Below, one piece after another: positions 7,756-15,250 of a stretch of DNA of 32,403 nucleotides. Position numbers and translations under genes: made by a program. How positions within the stretch are numbered: position 1 is the stretch's first letter; every line of letters begins with the position of its first letter. The stretch is from Duodenibacillus massiliensis (GTDB taxonomy: Bacteria; Pseudomonadota; Gammaproteobacteria; Burkholderiales; Burkholderiaceae_F), in NCBI RefSeq assembly GCF_900128485.1, contig NZ_LT635860.1:376066-408468 (forward strand), written 5' to 3'. Below the pieces are notes generated by a model that saw only the letters and a list, made by a program, of their open reading frames with translations, searched no databases and was not told the origin of the DNA.

Positions 7756-8865
7756 GTCACCGGCATCTTCCGCATCAACCAGCGTATAGGCCGTGCTGCG
7801 GCCGCCCGCACGGGTTTGCCTGAGTATTCCGGCTGCGCAGAGCGCCTCGATTTCTCGCCAGACCGTGGCCCGCGACGCACCGGTCAACTCTTTGTAGCGG
7901 CGCGTTGTCATAAGCGGTGCCGCTCCTTGCTCGCGATCTTTCTTCATCTTCGCAATCACCGCACGCTGACGGGCGGTGGCACCTGAAGCCAAAAAGTTCT
8001 GCCACAAACTCGTTTGCCTGTGCAGCGCCTGCAGACGCGTAAAAGCGCTGTCGGTTGCCGCCTGCACCATGGCCAGAAACCACAAGATCCAATCCGTGAT
8101 ATCGGTGCCGCCCTTTTGTGCGGCTTCAAGGTTTGCGTAGTAGTCGGGACGGTTTTCAAAGACTGTTTTCCAAAGGCTCACGGACCGCCATGGTGAATCC
8201 GCATCCTGAGAAAGTGCGAGGTCCGTCACAGCACGCGCCGTGCGGCCGTTACCGTCGGTAAACGGATGAACGGTAAGAAACCGGAGATGCGCGATGGCAG
8301 CCCGAATCACGCCGTCAAGCGTAAGAGACTCTCCGTTAAACCATGTCAGAAACGCCTGCATTTCCCGGTCAACACGCCCGGGCGGCGGTGCTTCAAAATG
8401 CACGCGCAGGTTCTTAGTGCAGCCCGAGACCACGCGCATCGCATCAGCCCGCCAGAAGCCGGCTTCAGGTAAACAACAGCCGGAAAAGAGAGCTTTGTGC
8501 CAGGCCAAGAGCCGCGCCTTACTTAGCGCTTCACGTTCAAGAAACGCATTCCAATGAAGCCTTGCCAAGTTTTCTGCGGTCGGTGAGATTTTGCCGAAAA
8601 TGACGCTGTTCACACGCGCCGTACCGTCAACGGCAAGCCTCACGTCTTTGGCGTCCAGGCCAATCCCTTCGATGGCCGCTGTCGCCGTGATATCGTCAGC
8701 AAGACACTCTCCGCAATACTGAGCGCGGTCTTCCTCAGGAAGTGTCATCAGTAACGCCGACACTGCGCCCTGGGCTTTTCCGACACAGGACAACGGGCGC
8801 AGCAGTTTCTCACAGGACCACGTCAGATCCGGCCAGTCTTTGTTCTGCCAAAGATAGTGTTTCAT
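7735..8865 (-). CDS. Fic domain AMP-transferase with DUF4172-like N-terminus and HTH-like C-terminus
   Basis: The 376-residue protein has the Fic active site HPFTDGNGR at about residues 200-208 (catalytic His200). An N-terminal WPDLTW region is typical of DUF4172-Fic proteins, and T62-A-A-I-E66-G67 matches the (S/T)xxxE(G/N) inhibitory helix placed N-terminal to the domain. The C-terminal 70 residues look like a winged helix (TTRRYKELTGASRATVWREI). Fic proteins transfer AMP to target hydroxyls, often switching a partner on or off. The inhibitory motif means it should be autoinhibited rather than constitutively toxic. No antitoxin gene is next to it. Confidence 0.88.
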   Translation of the reverse strand: MKHYLWQNKDWPDLTWSCEKLLRPLSCVGKAQGAVSALLMTLPEEDRAQYCGECLADDITATAAIEGIGLDAKDVRLAVDGTARVNSVIFGKISPTAENLARLHWNAFLEREALSKARLLAWHKALFSGCCLPEAGFWRADAMRVVSGCTKNLRVHFEAPPPGRVDREMQAFLTWFNGESLTLDGVIRAAIAHLRFLTVHPFTDGNGRTARAVTDLALSQDADSPWRSVSLWKTVFENRPDYYANLEAAQKGGTDITDWILWFLAMVQAATDSAFTRLQALHRQTSLWQNFLASGATARQRAVIAKMKKDREQGAAPLMTTRRYKELTGASRATVWREIEALCAAGILRQTRAGGRSTAYTLVDAEDAGDKKGRSS

Positions 8866-8917
8866 TGCGCACTCACAAACGCCTCATATCCTGAAGCAAT
8901 TATGCCGAGTAATCGCT

Positions 8918-8942
8918 TCACACCGGAAATCCTGCGGTGTGA
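8918..8942. promoter_or_regulatory. Perfect 8-bp inverted repeat upstream of the Fic gene
   Basis: TCACACCG (8918-8925) and CGGTGTGA (8935-8942) are separated by 9 bp, 53 bp before the Fic start codon. The spacing and perfect symmetry fit an operator, possibly for the Fic protein's own C-terminal helix-turn-helix. There is no direct evidence of binding. Confidence 0.35.
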
Positions 8943-9013
8943 GCAGCAAGCAGCTTTTTCCTCTTCTGACGCCAAAGTTCTCAAAAAAAGGCTCTTCGTG
9001 TGGAATTTCACAC

Positions 9014-9069
9014 ACATTGGGACGGTGTATATCGAACATTGGGACACCCCCTTTCTCAAACATTGGGAC
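9014..9069. repeat. Three direct repeats of ACATTGGGAC
   Basis: ACATTGGGAC occurs at 9014-9023, 9036-9045 and 9060-9069, spaced 22 and 24 bp. Multiple short direct repeats at about two helical turns are the usual transposase-binding sites at IS21-family ends, and the nearby istB tail supports that reading. Confidence 0.6.
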
Positions 9070-9081
9070 AGTCCGTTACGA

Positions 9082-9112
9082 CGCCGAGCGAGTTAAGCTT
9101 CGGCGCTTTTTT
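9082..9112 (+). terminator. Rho-independent terminator, plus strand
   Basis: CGCCGA (9082-9087) pairs with TCGGCG (9100-9105), with a GC/GC extension, followed by a run of six T. No plus-strand gene now ends just upstream, so it is probably left over from a lost transcript or shields the element. Confidence 0.5.
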
Positions 9113-9150
9113 ATTGGAGGAACGCAGGACGACGGCGTACGGACAGCGCA

Positions 9151-9222
9151 GACTTTTCCACGGCTCTCCCGGCCGCTCACCCTACTAAGTGGGCTGTAGG
9201 CCGGGAGAGCGGTGGGAAAGTC
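9151..9222. repeat. Long hairpin inside the IS21 relic
   Basis: The 24-bp arms at 9151-9174 and 9199-9222 match at 22 of 24 positions (shared core GGCTCTCCCGGCC-type sequence), with a 24-nt loop. It lies between the istB stop and the end repeats, the same place as the long hairpin at 30746-30821. Confidence 0.7.
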
Positions 9223-9237
9223 GTGTTATCGGTTCAA

Positions 9238-9415
9238 TCAGTCGCGTTTAATTCTTGGAATTGCTCCGTACTGTGCTTTATCTCTCATGGAAGGACCGTC
9301 CATTTCCAGTCTATGGCTGGATTTAACGAGTCGGTCCAAAATTGAATCGGCCAGTGTCGCATCGTTAAGAAATTCAGCCCAATGCCTTACCGGCAGCACA
9401 CTGACAACCAGCGTC
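9238..9415 (-). pseudogene. istB: C-terminal fragment of IS21-family ATPase IstB
   Basis: The frame reads TLVVSVLPVRHWAEFLND, then ATLADSILDRLVKSSHRLEM, then DGPSMR. This is the conserved C-terminal end of IstB (the LPV..W...L.D...AD.ILDRL..... pattern). Walker A and B regions are missing. It is out of frame with the upstream CcmI-like sequence by one base, so no fusion protein is made. Confidence 0.7.
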
Positions 9416-9820
9416 CTCGGTGTTGTAATAGTTTTCCGCCAAAATCGACCAGGCTTCCAGGTTGTCGCGGTCTTTGTTGCCCGCCACCGCCCGTTCAAGC
9501 ACCGCAATACTGTCGTCAAAGGACTTCTGTGTGACGTTGGCGTTACGCGCGGCTTCAATCTGCGCCACAGCCTTGTCACCCAGGGCCGAATAGTCCCCGA
9601 GGTAAAGGTAGATGCCGGCACCGGCGCCCACCGCGAGCACAAGCCCGGCAATCAACCCCGCCCAGGCCGCCGGTTTTTCGTCCGGCGCCGTTTTCTCAAA
9701 CGCCTCAAGCCGTGCGGTCACTTCCATCACGTCGCGCACTGGCAGTGGCTTTGCTCCTGCGAGGAACCCGTCTCGGACTTTGCCCGGCCCAAAGACTGGC
9801 GGCCTTACGTCACTGACCAC
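9415..9820 (-). pseudogene. CcmI/NrfG-like TPR protein fragment, truncated by the IS21 relic
   Basis: The frame has a cytoplasmic-type start (VTARLEAFEKTAPDEKP), one transmembrane helix (AGLIAGLVLAVGAGAGIYLY) and the start of a TPR domain (FDDSIAVLERAVAGNKDRDN, then LEAWSILAENYYNTED). This is the arrangement of the middle of CcmI/CycH, which presents apocytochrome c to the haem lyase. The TPR domain stops at 9415 where IstB sequence begins. There is no ribosome site at the GTG (9820) or at the internal ATG, so the 5' end is probably also missing. Another TPR protein with a membrane anchor is possible. Confidence 0.5.
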
Positions 9821-9824
9821 TGAC

Positions 9825-9851
9825 GGAGCCGCTCAGACAGAAAGCGGCTCC
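9825..9851. terminator. Hairpin after the flavoprotein 3' half
   Basis: A 9-bp perfect stem GGAGCCGCT (9825-9833) / AGCGGCTCC (9843-9851) starts 10 bp after the stop of the split flavoprotein gene. It lacks a T-run, so termination is uncertain. Confidence 0.4.
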
Positions 9852-9860
9852 TCTCAGGAC

Positions 9861-10731
9861 TTACGCCCAGGCTTTGACCGCTGCCGCGGCGCGTCCGGCT
9901 TCGCGGCCGTTCACAAGGCAATCGAGCACGGCGCAGGCGCCGATTCTCACCGCACCGTGAATGCCGCCCACAAATTCCCCGGCCGCAAAAAGCCCGGGGA
10001 TGGGCTTGTCGTTCGTCACATCAAGCACAGCCGTATGAATGTCGGTTGCAACGCCACCCATGCAGTGGTGCACCTTGGGACTCATGCGGGAGACGTAATA
10101 GGGCCCCTCTCCGATCGGTTTGGCGGCCTTATCAAAGGGGCGGCCGAAGTCGGTATCCTGCTTTTTCGCGAGCAGCGCGTTATAACGGGCAATCGTAGCC
10201 CTGAGTTCCCGCTCATTCATCTTGTAGGCGCGGGCCAAAGCGCGGGCGTCGGCAAACTTTTCCACGGTTCCTGCGGCGAGCATCTTTGCAAAAAGTCCGG
10301 GCCGGAGGACTTCCAGGTGCCGCACACCGTCGTCATCGGCAAAAGCCAAAGCTTCGCCTCCGGCATTGATGACGTTCAGAATCGCATCGGTGCAGAGCTT
10401 GCGGTCACCGAATTCGTTCACAAAACGCTTACTTGTGAGGCTTGAAACCCAGAAGCCGAAAAGCGTTGCGGAAATCGAGGCAAAGTGCGTGGCAATGCCC
10501 ATCCCCTGCTCTTTGGGAGAACACGAGGGCAGACACTGAATCCAGTCGGCCTGAATCACACGGGCGCCGATGCGGCTTACTTCACGCCAGGCTTCTGCGG
10601 TCGCACCGGGCTGGTTTGTAGTGAGGAACTTCTCGCCGAGCTTGGGATCAAGGCGCTTGCGGTAGGCGACGTCCGCTCCGAACCCGCCGCAGGCAAGAAT
10701 CACGGCTTTGCGAGCGCCGATGCGCTTCATC
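9861..10731 (-). pseudogene. 3' half of a split FAD-dependent reductase (fumarate/urocanate reductase class)
   Basis: The frame holds the rear part of a flavocytochrome-c-type FAD protein. It includes RIGARKAVILACGGF (second FAD contact), the capping domain, VHHCMGGVATDIHTAVLD (active-site region of the family), PIPGLFAAGEFVGGIHGAVR, and a C-terminal GACAVLDCLVNGREAG. The front half lies at 14503-15120 on the same strand, and together the halves give about 500 residues, the normal size. The coding sequence joins the IS5-type terminal repeat at 10736, so expression as a whole protein is impossible. These enzymes reduce enoates in the periplasm. Confidence 0.85.
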
Positions 10732-10735
10732 CTCA

Positions 10736-12186
10736 GGAAGCTCTTCAAAACCCCCATCTCTGAACGATGGGGTAAGCAGATTTGTTTAAATGAAGGGCTC
10801 TAGGCTATGGGCCGGAAACTGTTGAAAGCTCCTATGAACTGCAGTCATTCGATTCTACTGAACAACGTAGAAACAACTCGATAATTGCCTATAAATTAGT
10901 CAATTTCAGTTTTCAAGAGTCAGATCATCCCTATGCTATTCGAGACGAAGCACAGGTCGGAATTTCAGGGCTAATCAGCAAGGCAACTTTGGCGGAGCGC
11001 ACCATTTGCGCAAGCGGTAGCAGTTGTATAGTGCAAACAACGTTTGCGCTCGACTGTGATTTTTCGCCAATCCACGATAACGAACCTTGGCATAGCCATA
11101 AATCCTCTTCAGCCAGAGGAAGCTCCACTCAATCGAGCATCGTACCGATGCTTTCGCGTGTTCCAATTGTCGTTTTACGTTCACGCATTCGGCGATCGCT
11201 TGACCAAGTTCGCCTCCAAAGTTCTCACTGATTGACAATTCCTTCTTCCATGCACTTGGCTTGGCTGCTATGTACCAGGACACATCCTTGAAAGGAATCG
11301 CCTGAATTTCAGCGCGCTTGGCGCAACCGATGTAGCCGGAATCAAGGAAGACCATCTTCTCAAGGCCCTTCAGAAGGTTACCCAGATGAGTAATATCATG
11401 TTCATTAGCCGGTGCGGCGACCGTGCCGTAGATGATCCCTGACTCAGAGCAGGCGGCAATGTGTTCCTTCATCCCGAAATGCCAGGTGCTGGCCTTCTTG
11501 CCTGAAGCCATCTCAGGATCTCGGGCGTGAGCCTTGTTCTTGGTTGATGACGGCGCTTCGATAAAGGTGCCGTCAGCCGCCACCATTTCAAATGAACAGG
11601 CTCCGGCCTCTGCGGCCAGATTGACCGTGCGCTCGAGAAATTTCTGCGCCAGCCCATGTTGTTCAATGAAATGCCGGAAGCGCAGTATCGTCGAATCTGA
11701 GATGAAAAGACGTGTGCTGGACACACGGCAGAAGCTGCGAGCTACCATGTCGCTCGCTAAATATGACTCCATTTCCGGATCGGACAGATTGAGAGAGACC
11801 TGAAGCAGGTGAACACGAACCATCGTTTCAAGGCGCGTATACGGCCTTCCTTGTTGAACCGTCTCGCCGGCTTTGATGTGGTAGTGGGGCAGGCATAGTT
11901 GGATCAACTCGTTGATTACGTCATCTGTCAAGCGATCCATGGCATTCACACGGCGATCAGCATGAGCCCGACGAAGCTGCAGATACTTTTCGGCCTCAAT
12001 GTCTGCAAAGCTCAATTGACCATTGAATAGCTCTTCCATAGCATCACCCAACTGTAGGAATCATTGCAATAGAATTATACTATTTTTATGGCAAAAAAAA
12101 CACCATTTTTTGACGTTGTTAAGAAAAACCGAACGGAATATTTTTGTTCCATTCGGCTTGGCAACAGGGGTTTTTGAGGAGCTTCC
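10736..12186 (-). mobile_element. Complete IS5-family insertion sequence (copy A, 1451 bp)
   Basis: The left end is GGAAGCTCTTCAAAACCCCC and the right end, read inward, is GGAAGCTCCTCAAAAACCCC. One transposase gene fills most of it. A hairpin CCGAACGGAA ... TTCCATTCGG (12129-12155) sits near the right end. Its outer flank is CTCA but its inner flank is TTAA, so this copy has no target duplication of its own. Confidence 0.75.
10975..12039 (-). CDS. IS5-family transposase (copy A, apparently intact)
   Basis: The 354-residue DDE transposase has VAADGTFIEAPSS (first Asp region), a KKASTWHFGMKEHI strand typical of IS5, and FLDSGYIGCAKR (second Asp). Near the C-terminus are SIEWSFLWLKRIYGYAKVRY and RGLAKN (catalytic Glu helix and the family's YRGLAKN signature). 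The N-terminal domain (DUF772-like) covers about residues 1-130. The ATG at 12039 is preferred over a TTG at 12051, and the same ATG is kept in copy B. The DDE triad and the frame look complete, so this copy could be active and could mobilise copy B or the whole unit. Confidence 0.88.
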   Translation of the reverse strand: MEELFNGQLSFADIEAEKYLQLRRAHADRRVNAMDRLTDDVINELIQLCLPHYHIKAGETVQQGRPYTRLETMVRVHLLQVSLNLSDPEMESYLASDMVARSFCRVSSTRLFISDSTILRFRHFIEQHGLAQKFLERTVNLAAEAGACSFEMVAADGTFIEAPSSTKNKAHARDPEMASGKKASTWHFGMKEHIAACSESGIIYGTVAAPANEHDITHLGNLLKGLEKMVFLDSGYIGCAKRAEIQAIPFKDVSWYIAAKPSAWKKELSISENFGGELGQAIAECVNVKRQLEHAKASVRCSIEWSFLWLKRIYGYAKVRYRGLAKNHSRAQTLFALYNCYRLRKWCAPPKLPC

Positions 12187-12240
12187 TTAAGGCATCAACT
12201 TTCAACATACAGGCTAAAGTTGTGATGAGACTGGCTTGAT

Positions 12241-12271
12241 CCCTGGTTGGGGAGTTATACCCCAACCAGGG
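12241..12271. repeat. Perfect 12-bp hairpin between IS copy A and the cargo gene
   Basis: CCCTGGTTGGGG (12241-12252) and CCCCAACCAGGG (12260-12271) pair without mismatch around a 7-nt loop. There is no T-run, so it is not an ordinary terminator. It lies in the 190-bp gap (12187-12379) between IS copy A and the cargo gene, in which I see no gene. Confidence 0.6.
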
Positions 12272-12330
12272 CGAGATTTTCCTGTCGAGGCTGGTGGTGC
12301 TTGTCCGCTCAACGACTGGCAACCTCGTAA

Positions 12331-12356
12331 AAAAGGGATCGCATGATTTGCGATCC
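12331..12356 (-). terminator. Terminator of the cargo gene
   Basis: GGATCGCA (12336-12343) and TGCGATCC (12349-12356) form a perfect 8-bp stem 24 bp after the cargo stop codon. On the minus strand it is followed by a run of T, so the cargo gene has its own terminator and does not depend on the IS. Confidence 0.75.
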
Positions 12357-12379
12357 TTGCAGTTTTTTATGGAAGTCCC

Positions 12380-13555
12380 TTACTGTCGGGAGCTATGAGC
12401 TGATTCAACATATTTATAGCCGATGACAGGCAGATCATCAGGTGCAGTCCAAATTGGTTTTTGGCTCTGAATGGCTTGAAAAATCACAGCTTCCATACTT
12501 CGTGACTGCCGAGGAATGATGGCCGTTTTGCCATCAGCCCACGTAAAGCGGGTTTCACCTCCCTGATAATTAATTTGGCCGTTTTTGAGTGGGACGAAAA
12601 CAAATGTATCCGAGATTTCACGCAAATCAGCCCACGAACCTGCGTTGACTTCTTTCACAGGCTTTTTCAAGGTTTCGAGTTTGGAAAGGTTTTGCTGACT
12701 GATAAAGGTCTTAGCTTTTTCTTTTTCGTCAGCATAGAGCTTGCGAACTTGAGTCTTTGCATCGGCCAAATGCTTTTCATAGGCAGATGGATATGCAGAC
12801 AGAACCGCCCGTGCAATACTGAGTTCCTGCTTAAGGTAATCTGCCTTCTGCCGTGATGAAGCGAGATCTTTTTCGGCAGATTTCAGGCGATAAGTGTTGG
12901 ACGCGGGAATGGTTTCGAGCGTTTTGCTATGTTCAGCAATAATATCGTTGATGCGACTTAGATCTGACTCACGAAAATCTATTTCTATTTTAAGATCGCG
13001 CTCAAATTGGTTACTACTGAATGGATAATGAATACAAAGGATCTGGCCACAGTAGTCACGCTGAGGAAGAATGCCGTTATTCTTGAATTCTTTTTCGGTA
13101 TTTTTAGAAGCAACTGACTCAAGATAAGGAGGCATATTCAGACCGGCTACATGGCCAGTACTTTCAAAATCCTTTTCATAGAGATTAAGACGTTGAACTC
13201 GTAGGGCCTGTTCGTTGTGAATCTCAAGTTCGAGCTTGGCAATTTCCTCTTTGCGGCGATTTTCCAATTCGGCTTGTAGATTTTGTTTGAAGTTTTCCGT
13301 ATTTTTATAGACAACCTTGGCAACGGCTGCAGCTACACGCCCCCCTTCGATTTTAGTCTCAGACCAATTTACAGATTTAGCGTATTTGTAGCCTGAGAAA
13401 AACTGTTTATAAGTCAGTCCTGTGTCGGAATTTATGACTGCTGACTTTACTTTGTCAGAAGGGGAAGCGTCGAAAAGACCAGCTGTAGCGGGAAGCATAA
13501 AGACAACCGCGCAAGAGCTGATAATTGATTTAACAGAAATATTGCAGTAATTCAT
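12380..13555 (-). CDS. Periplasmic coiled-coil protein carried between IS copies (function unknown)
   Basis: The preferred ATG (13555) gives 391 residues and begins with a signal peptide (residues 1-26, core IISSCAVVFMLPATAG). An upstream GTG at 13633 would bury that signal. Residues about 34-82 (DKVKSAV ... SVNWSE ... GGRVAAAVAKV) look like a small folded module. Charged heptad-like helices follow at about 85-130 and 185-305, split by a Pro-rich loop with a CGQILC pair (residues 169-174) that could form a disulfide. The tail (306-391) is less charged. It is visibly more AT-rich than its surroundings and uses AT-ending codons, a sign of transfer. I recognise no enzymatic motif. The closest neighbours are IS genes only. 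Confidence 0.7.
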   Translation of the reverse strand: MNYCNISVKSIISSCAVVFMLPATAGLFDASPSDKVKSAVINSDTGLTYKQFFSGYKYAKSVNWSETKIEGGRVAAAVAKVVYKNTENFKQNLQAELENRRKEEIAKLELEIHNEQALRVQRLNLYEKDFESTGHVAGLNMPPYLESVASKNTEKEFKNNGILPQRDYCGQILCIHYPFSSNQFERDLKIEIDFRESDLSRINDIIAEHSKTLETIPASNTYRLKSAEKDLASSRQKADYLKQELSIARAVLSAYPSAYEKHLADAKTQVRKLYADEKEKAKTFISQQNLSKLETLKKPVKEVNAGSWADLREISDTFVFVPLKNGQINYQGGETRFTWADGKTAIIPRQSRSMEAVIFQAIQSQKPIWTAPDDLPVIGYKYVESAHSSRQ

Positions 13556-13684
13556 GATAGTTATCTTAAGGGGACTAAGAAACAAAAGGCTGTGGGACAG
13601 GCGTTGATATGAGATTTCGCTAGCGGTAGGCACAAAAAAGGCTAAAAGTTATATAAGAATACTAATACTACAAACAAAATATTT
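13556..13684. other. AT-rich upstream region of the cargo gene
   Basis: This AT-rich stretch precedes the cargo gene on the minus strand and probably contains its promoter, but no clear -35/-10 pair stands out and there is no strong Shine-Dalgarno before the ATG at 13555. No gene is seen. Confidence 0.3.
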
Positions 13685-13882
13685 TTACAAGACTCCCTTC
13701 CGTTCTGCAACTCCTTGTTTGCTCAACCAGGAATCTCGCACAAGGTTCTTGAAAGACTCGGAAGCCCTTTGGGCAAGGAAATCGATATTTGCAATTTTGA
13801 AAGATTTCGTTCGCAGATCACGGAATGCGTCAAGACTGAAACTCAAAAGAAGATACTAGCGTCAAATGTCAATACACCTTGA
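13685..13882 (+). pseudogene. N-terminal relic of a second transposase
   Basis: A 65-codon plus-strand frame without a start codon reads QDSLPFCNSLFAQPGI, then SHKVLERLGSPLGKEIDICN, then FERFRSQI. The pattern of a small N-terminus, LxxLGxPL, then IDxxxFERFR is the opening of the DUF772 domain found in many IS5-type transposases. It ends at a TGA (13880-13882). Its strand is opposite to the flanking IS copies, so it is a separate, older insertion that decayed. Confidence 0.4.
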
Positions 13883-13930
13883 GCAACAGGGCTTTTCAAG
13901 TCTGAGGAGCTTCCAAAAGCTTCACTCAAA

Positions 13931-14359
13931 TGCGGCCAGATTTACCGTGCGCTCGAGAAATTTCTGCGCAAGCCCGTGTTGTTCAATGAAATGCTGGAAG
14001 CGCAGTATCGTCGAATCTGAGATGAAAAGACGTGTGCTGGACACGCGGAAGAAGCTGCGAGCCACCATGTCGCTCGTCAAATATGACTCCATTTCCGGAT
14101 CGGACAGATTGAGAGAGACCTGAAGCAGGTGAACACGAACCATTGTTTCAAGGCGCGTATACGGCCTTACTTGTTGAACCGTCTCGCCGGCTTTGATGGG
14201 GTAGTGGGGCAGGCATAGTTGGATCAACTCGTTGATTACATCATCTGTCAAGCGATCCATGGCATTCACACGGCGATCAGCATGAGCCCGACGAAGCTGT
14301 AGATACTTTTCAGCTTCAATGTCTGCAAAGTTCAATTGACCATTGAATAGCTCTCCCAT
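13931..14359 (-). pseudogene. IS5-family transposase fragment (copy B, first 143 codons)
   Basis: The frame starts at the same ATG position as copy A (14359) and keeps the DUF772-like N-terminal region (FNGQLNFADIEAEKYLQLRR, ... FLERTVNLAA) with about nine or ten amino-acid differences. It loses all three catalytic residues. It cannot transpose by itself but keeps one intact terminal repeat. Confidence 0.8.
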
Positions 14360-14502
14360 AGCGCTACCCGATTGCACATATCTTTACCATAGAATTATAC
14401 TATTCTTATGTCAAAAAAACTTTTTTTGACGTTGTAAAGAAAAACCGAACGGAACATTTTTGTTTCATTCGGCATGGTAACAGGGGTTTTTGAAGAGCTT
14501 CC
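13931..14502 (-). mobile_element. Truncated second copy of the IS5-family element (copy B)
   Basis: From 13931 to 14502 the sequence is nearly identical to positions 11603-12186 of copy A, including the terminal repeat. Everything downstream of the first third of the transposase is missing. Differences between the copies include scattered substitutions and a diverged segment around 14366-14440, so copy B is not a fresh duplicate. Confidence 0.75.
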
Positions 14503-15120
14503 CTCACGGACCTCAACGCCCGTGACGCAGCCGGTGTCAGACCGAAGGATTTTTTCCATGAAAACACCCGTGCGGATTTCGGTGCCGAGCTTTTCGAGTT
14601 TGGCAACAGCCGGAACGATGATCCCCTGGCCAGTCCCCTGCTTTGTGATCATGCAGCGCGAGGCCGAGTGGCCGCCCTTGCCGGTTAAGTGTTCGTTCCA
14701 CTCAACCCCGATGTAGCGCCGCGTCCACTCAAAGGTGTCTGAAGCCTTTTCGCAGACAAAACGGATGTGGTCGGGATCACCTAAGCCCAGCCCGAGGCGG
14801 GTCATATCGGCCATGAGTTGTGCGGGCGAATCTTTGATGCCTTGAGCTTTCTGTACGCTCGAACCCGGCACGGCCATCATGCCGCCTGAAAGCGAGGAAT
14901 TACCGCCTACAAAGGCCATCTTGTCGATGACAAGGACATCGGCGCCGGCCTCACGGGCCGCAAGTGCTGCGGCAAGTCCCGCAAAGCCGGAACCCACGAC
15001 AACGACGTCGTGCATTTCGTCAAACTTGGGTTTACCGGCAGCGTTTGCTGCGGGGACGGCCGCAACAGCTGCCGTCAGGGCATCTCCCTGAATCAGACGG
15101 CGGCGGGAGAGTTCTGTCAT
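14503..15120 (-). pseudogene. 5' half of the split FAD-dependent reductase
   Basis: The gene start is intact: AGGAG lies 6 nt before the ATG at 15120. A Tat-like signal (SRRRLIQGDALTAAVAAVPA, cut near ANA) is followed by VVVVGSGFAGLAAALAAREA (dinucleotide fold GxGxxG) and VIDKMAFVGGNSSLSGGMMA (FAD ribityl contact). The frame breaks off after VTGVEVRE where the IS5-type terminal repeat starts at 14502. In this family (flavocytochrome c, urocanate and related enoate reductases) the next residues would be the RIGARKAV segment found at 10.7 kb. Confidence 0.85.
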
Positions 15121-15250
15121 GGTTGACTCCTTCTGTATTGTCTTTGCGTGTCCACACGGGGTGCGGACGATGTAGCGCGGGTTTTACGCGCTTTCACGGT
15201 AAATGTCATCCGAAATCTTTGCCGTAAAGCTCACTTGACACAAGTGCGCC

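Larger units (their letters stand above)
9014..9415 (-). mobile_element. Relic of an IS21-family element (right end, hairpin, istB tail)
   Basis: Three parts are in the order expected for the end of an IS21 element: three end-type direct repeats (9014-9069), a long hairpin (9151-9222) and the last 58 codons of istB (9415-9238). The rest of istB and all of istA are missing, and at 9415 the sequence passes abruptly into a CcmI-like gene. The element is therefore a deletion remnant. Its sequence differs from the IS21 element at the right end of the window. Confidence 0.65.
10736..14502. mobile_element. IS5-type composite unit: intact IS copy, cargo gene, truncated IS copy
   Basis: The unit begins GGAAGCTCTTCAAAACCCCC (10736-10755) and ends with the complement of GGAAGCTCTTCAAAAACCCC (14483-14502), so its ends are near-perfect 20-bp inverted repeats. 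It is flanked by CTCA on both sides (10732-10735 and 14503-14506), a 4-bp target duplication of IS5 type. Inside are a complete IS copy (10736-12186), an AT-richer cargo gene (12380-13555), a relic of another transposase (13685-13882) and a 5'-truncated IS copy (13931-14502) in the same orientation. It splits a flavoprotein gene. The layout fits a composite transposon, or an IS that later gained cargo by recombination. Confidence 0.7.

Noticed and set aside
9014-9069. Three regularly spaced repeats considered as a short CRISPR array
   Set aside because: The repeats are only 10 bp, the gaps 12-14 bp, and an istB tail is nearby; IS21 end repeats explain them.
12119-12322. A 67-codon minus-strand frame covering the IS end and the 12-bp hairpin
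   Set aside because: It crosses the IS boundary at 12186 and the hairpin, has no ribosome site, and is likely chance.
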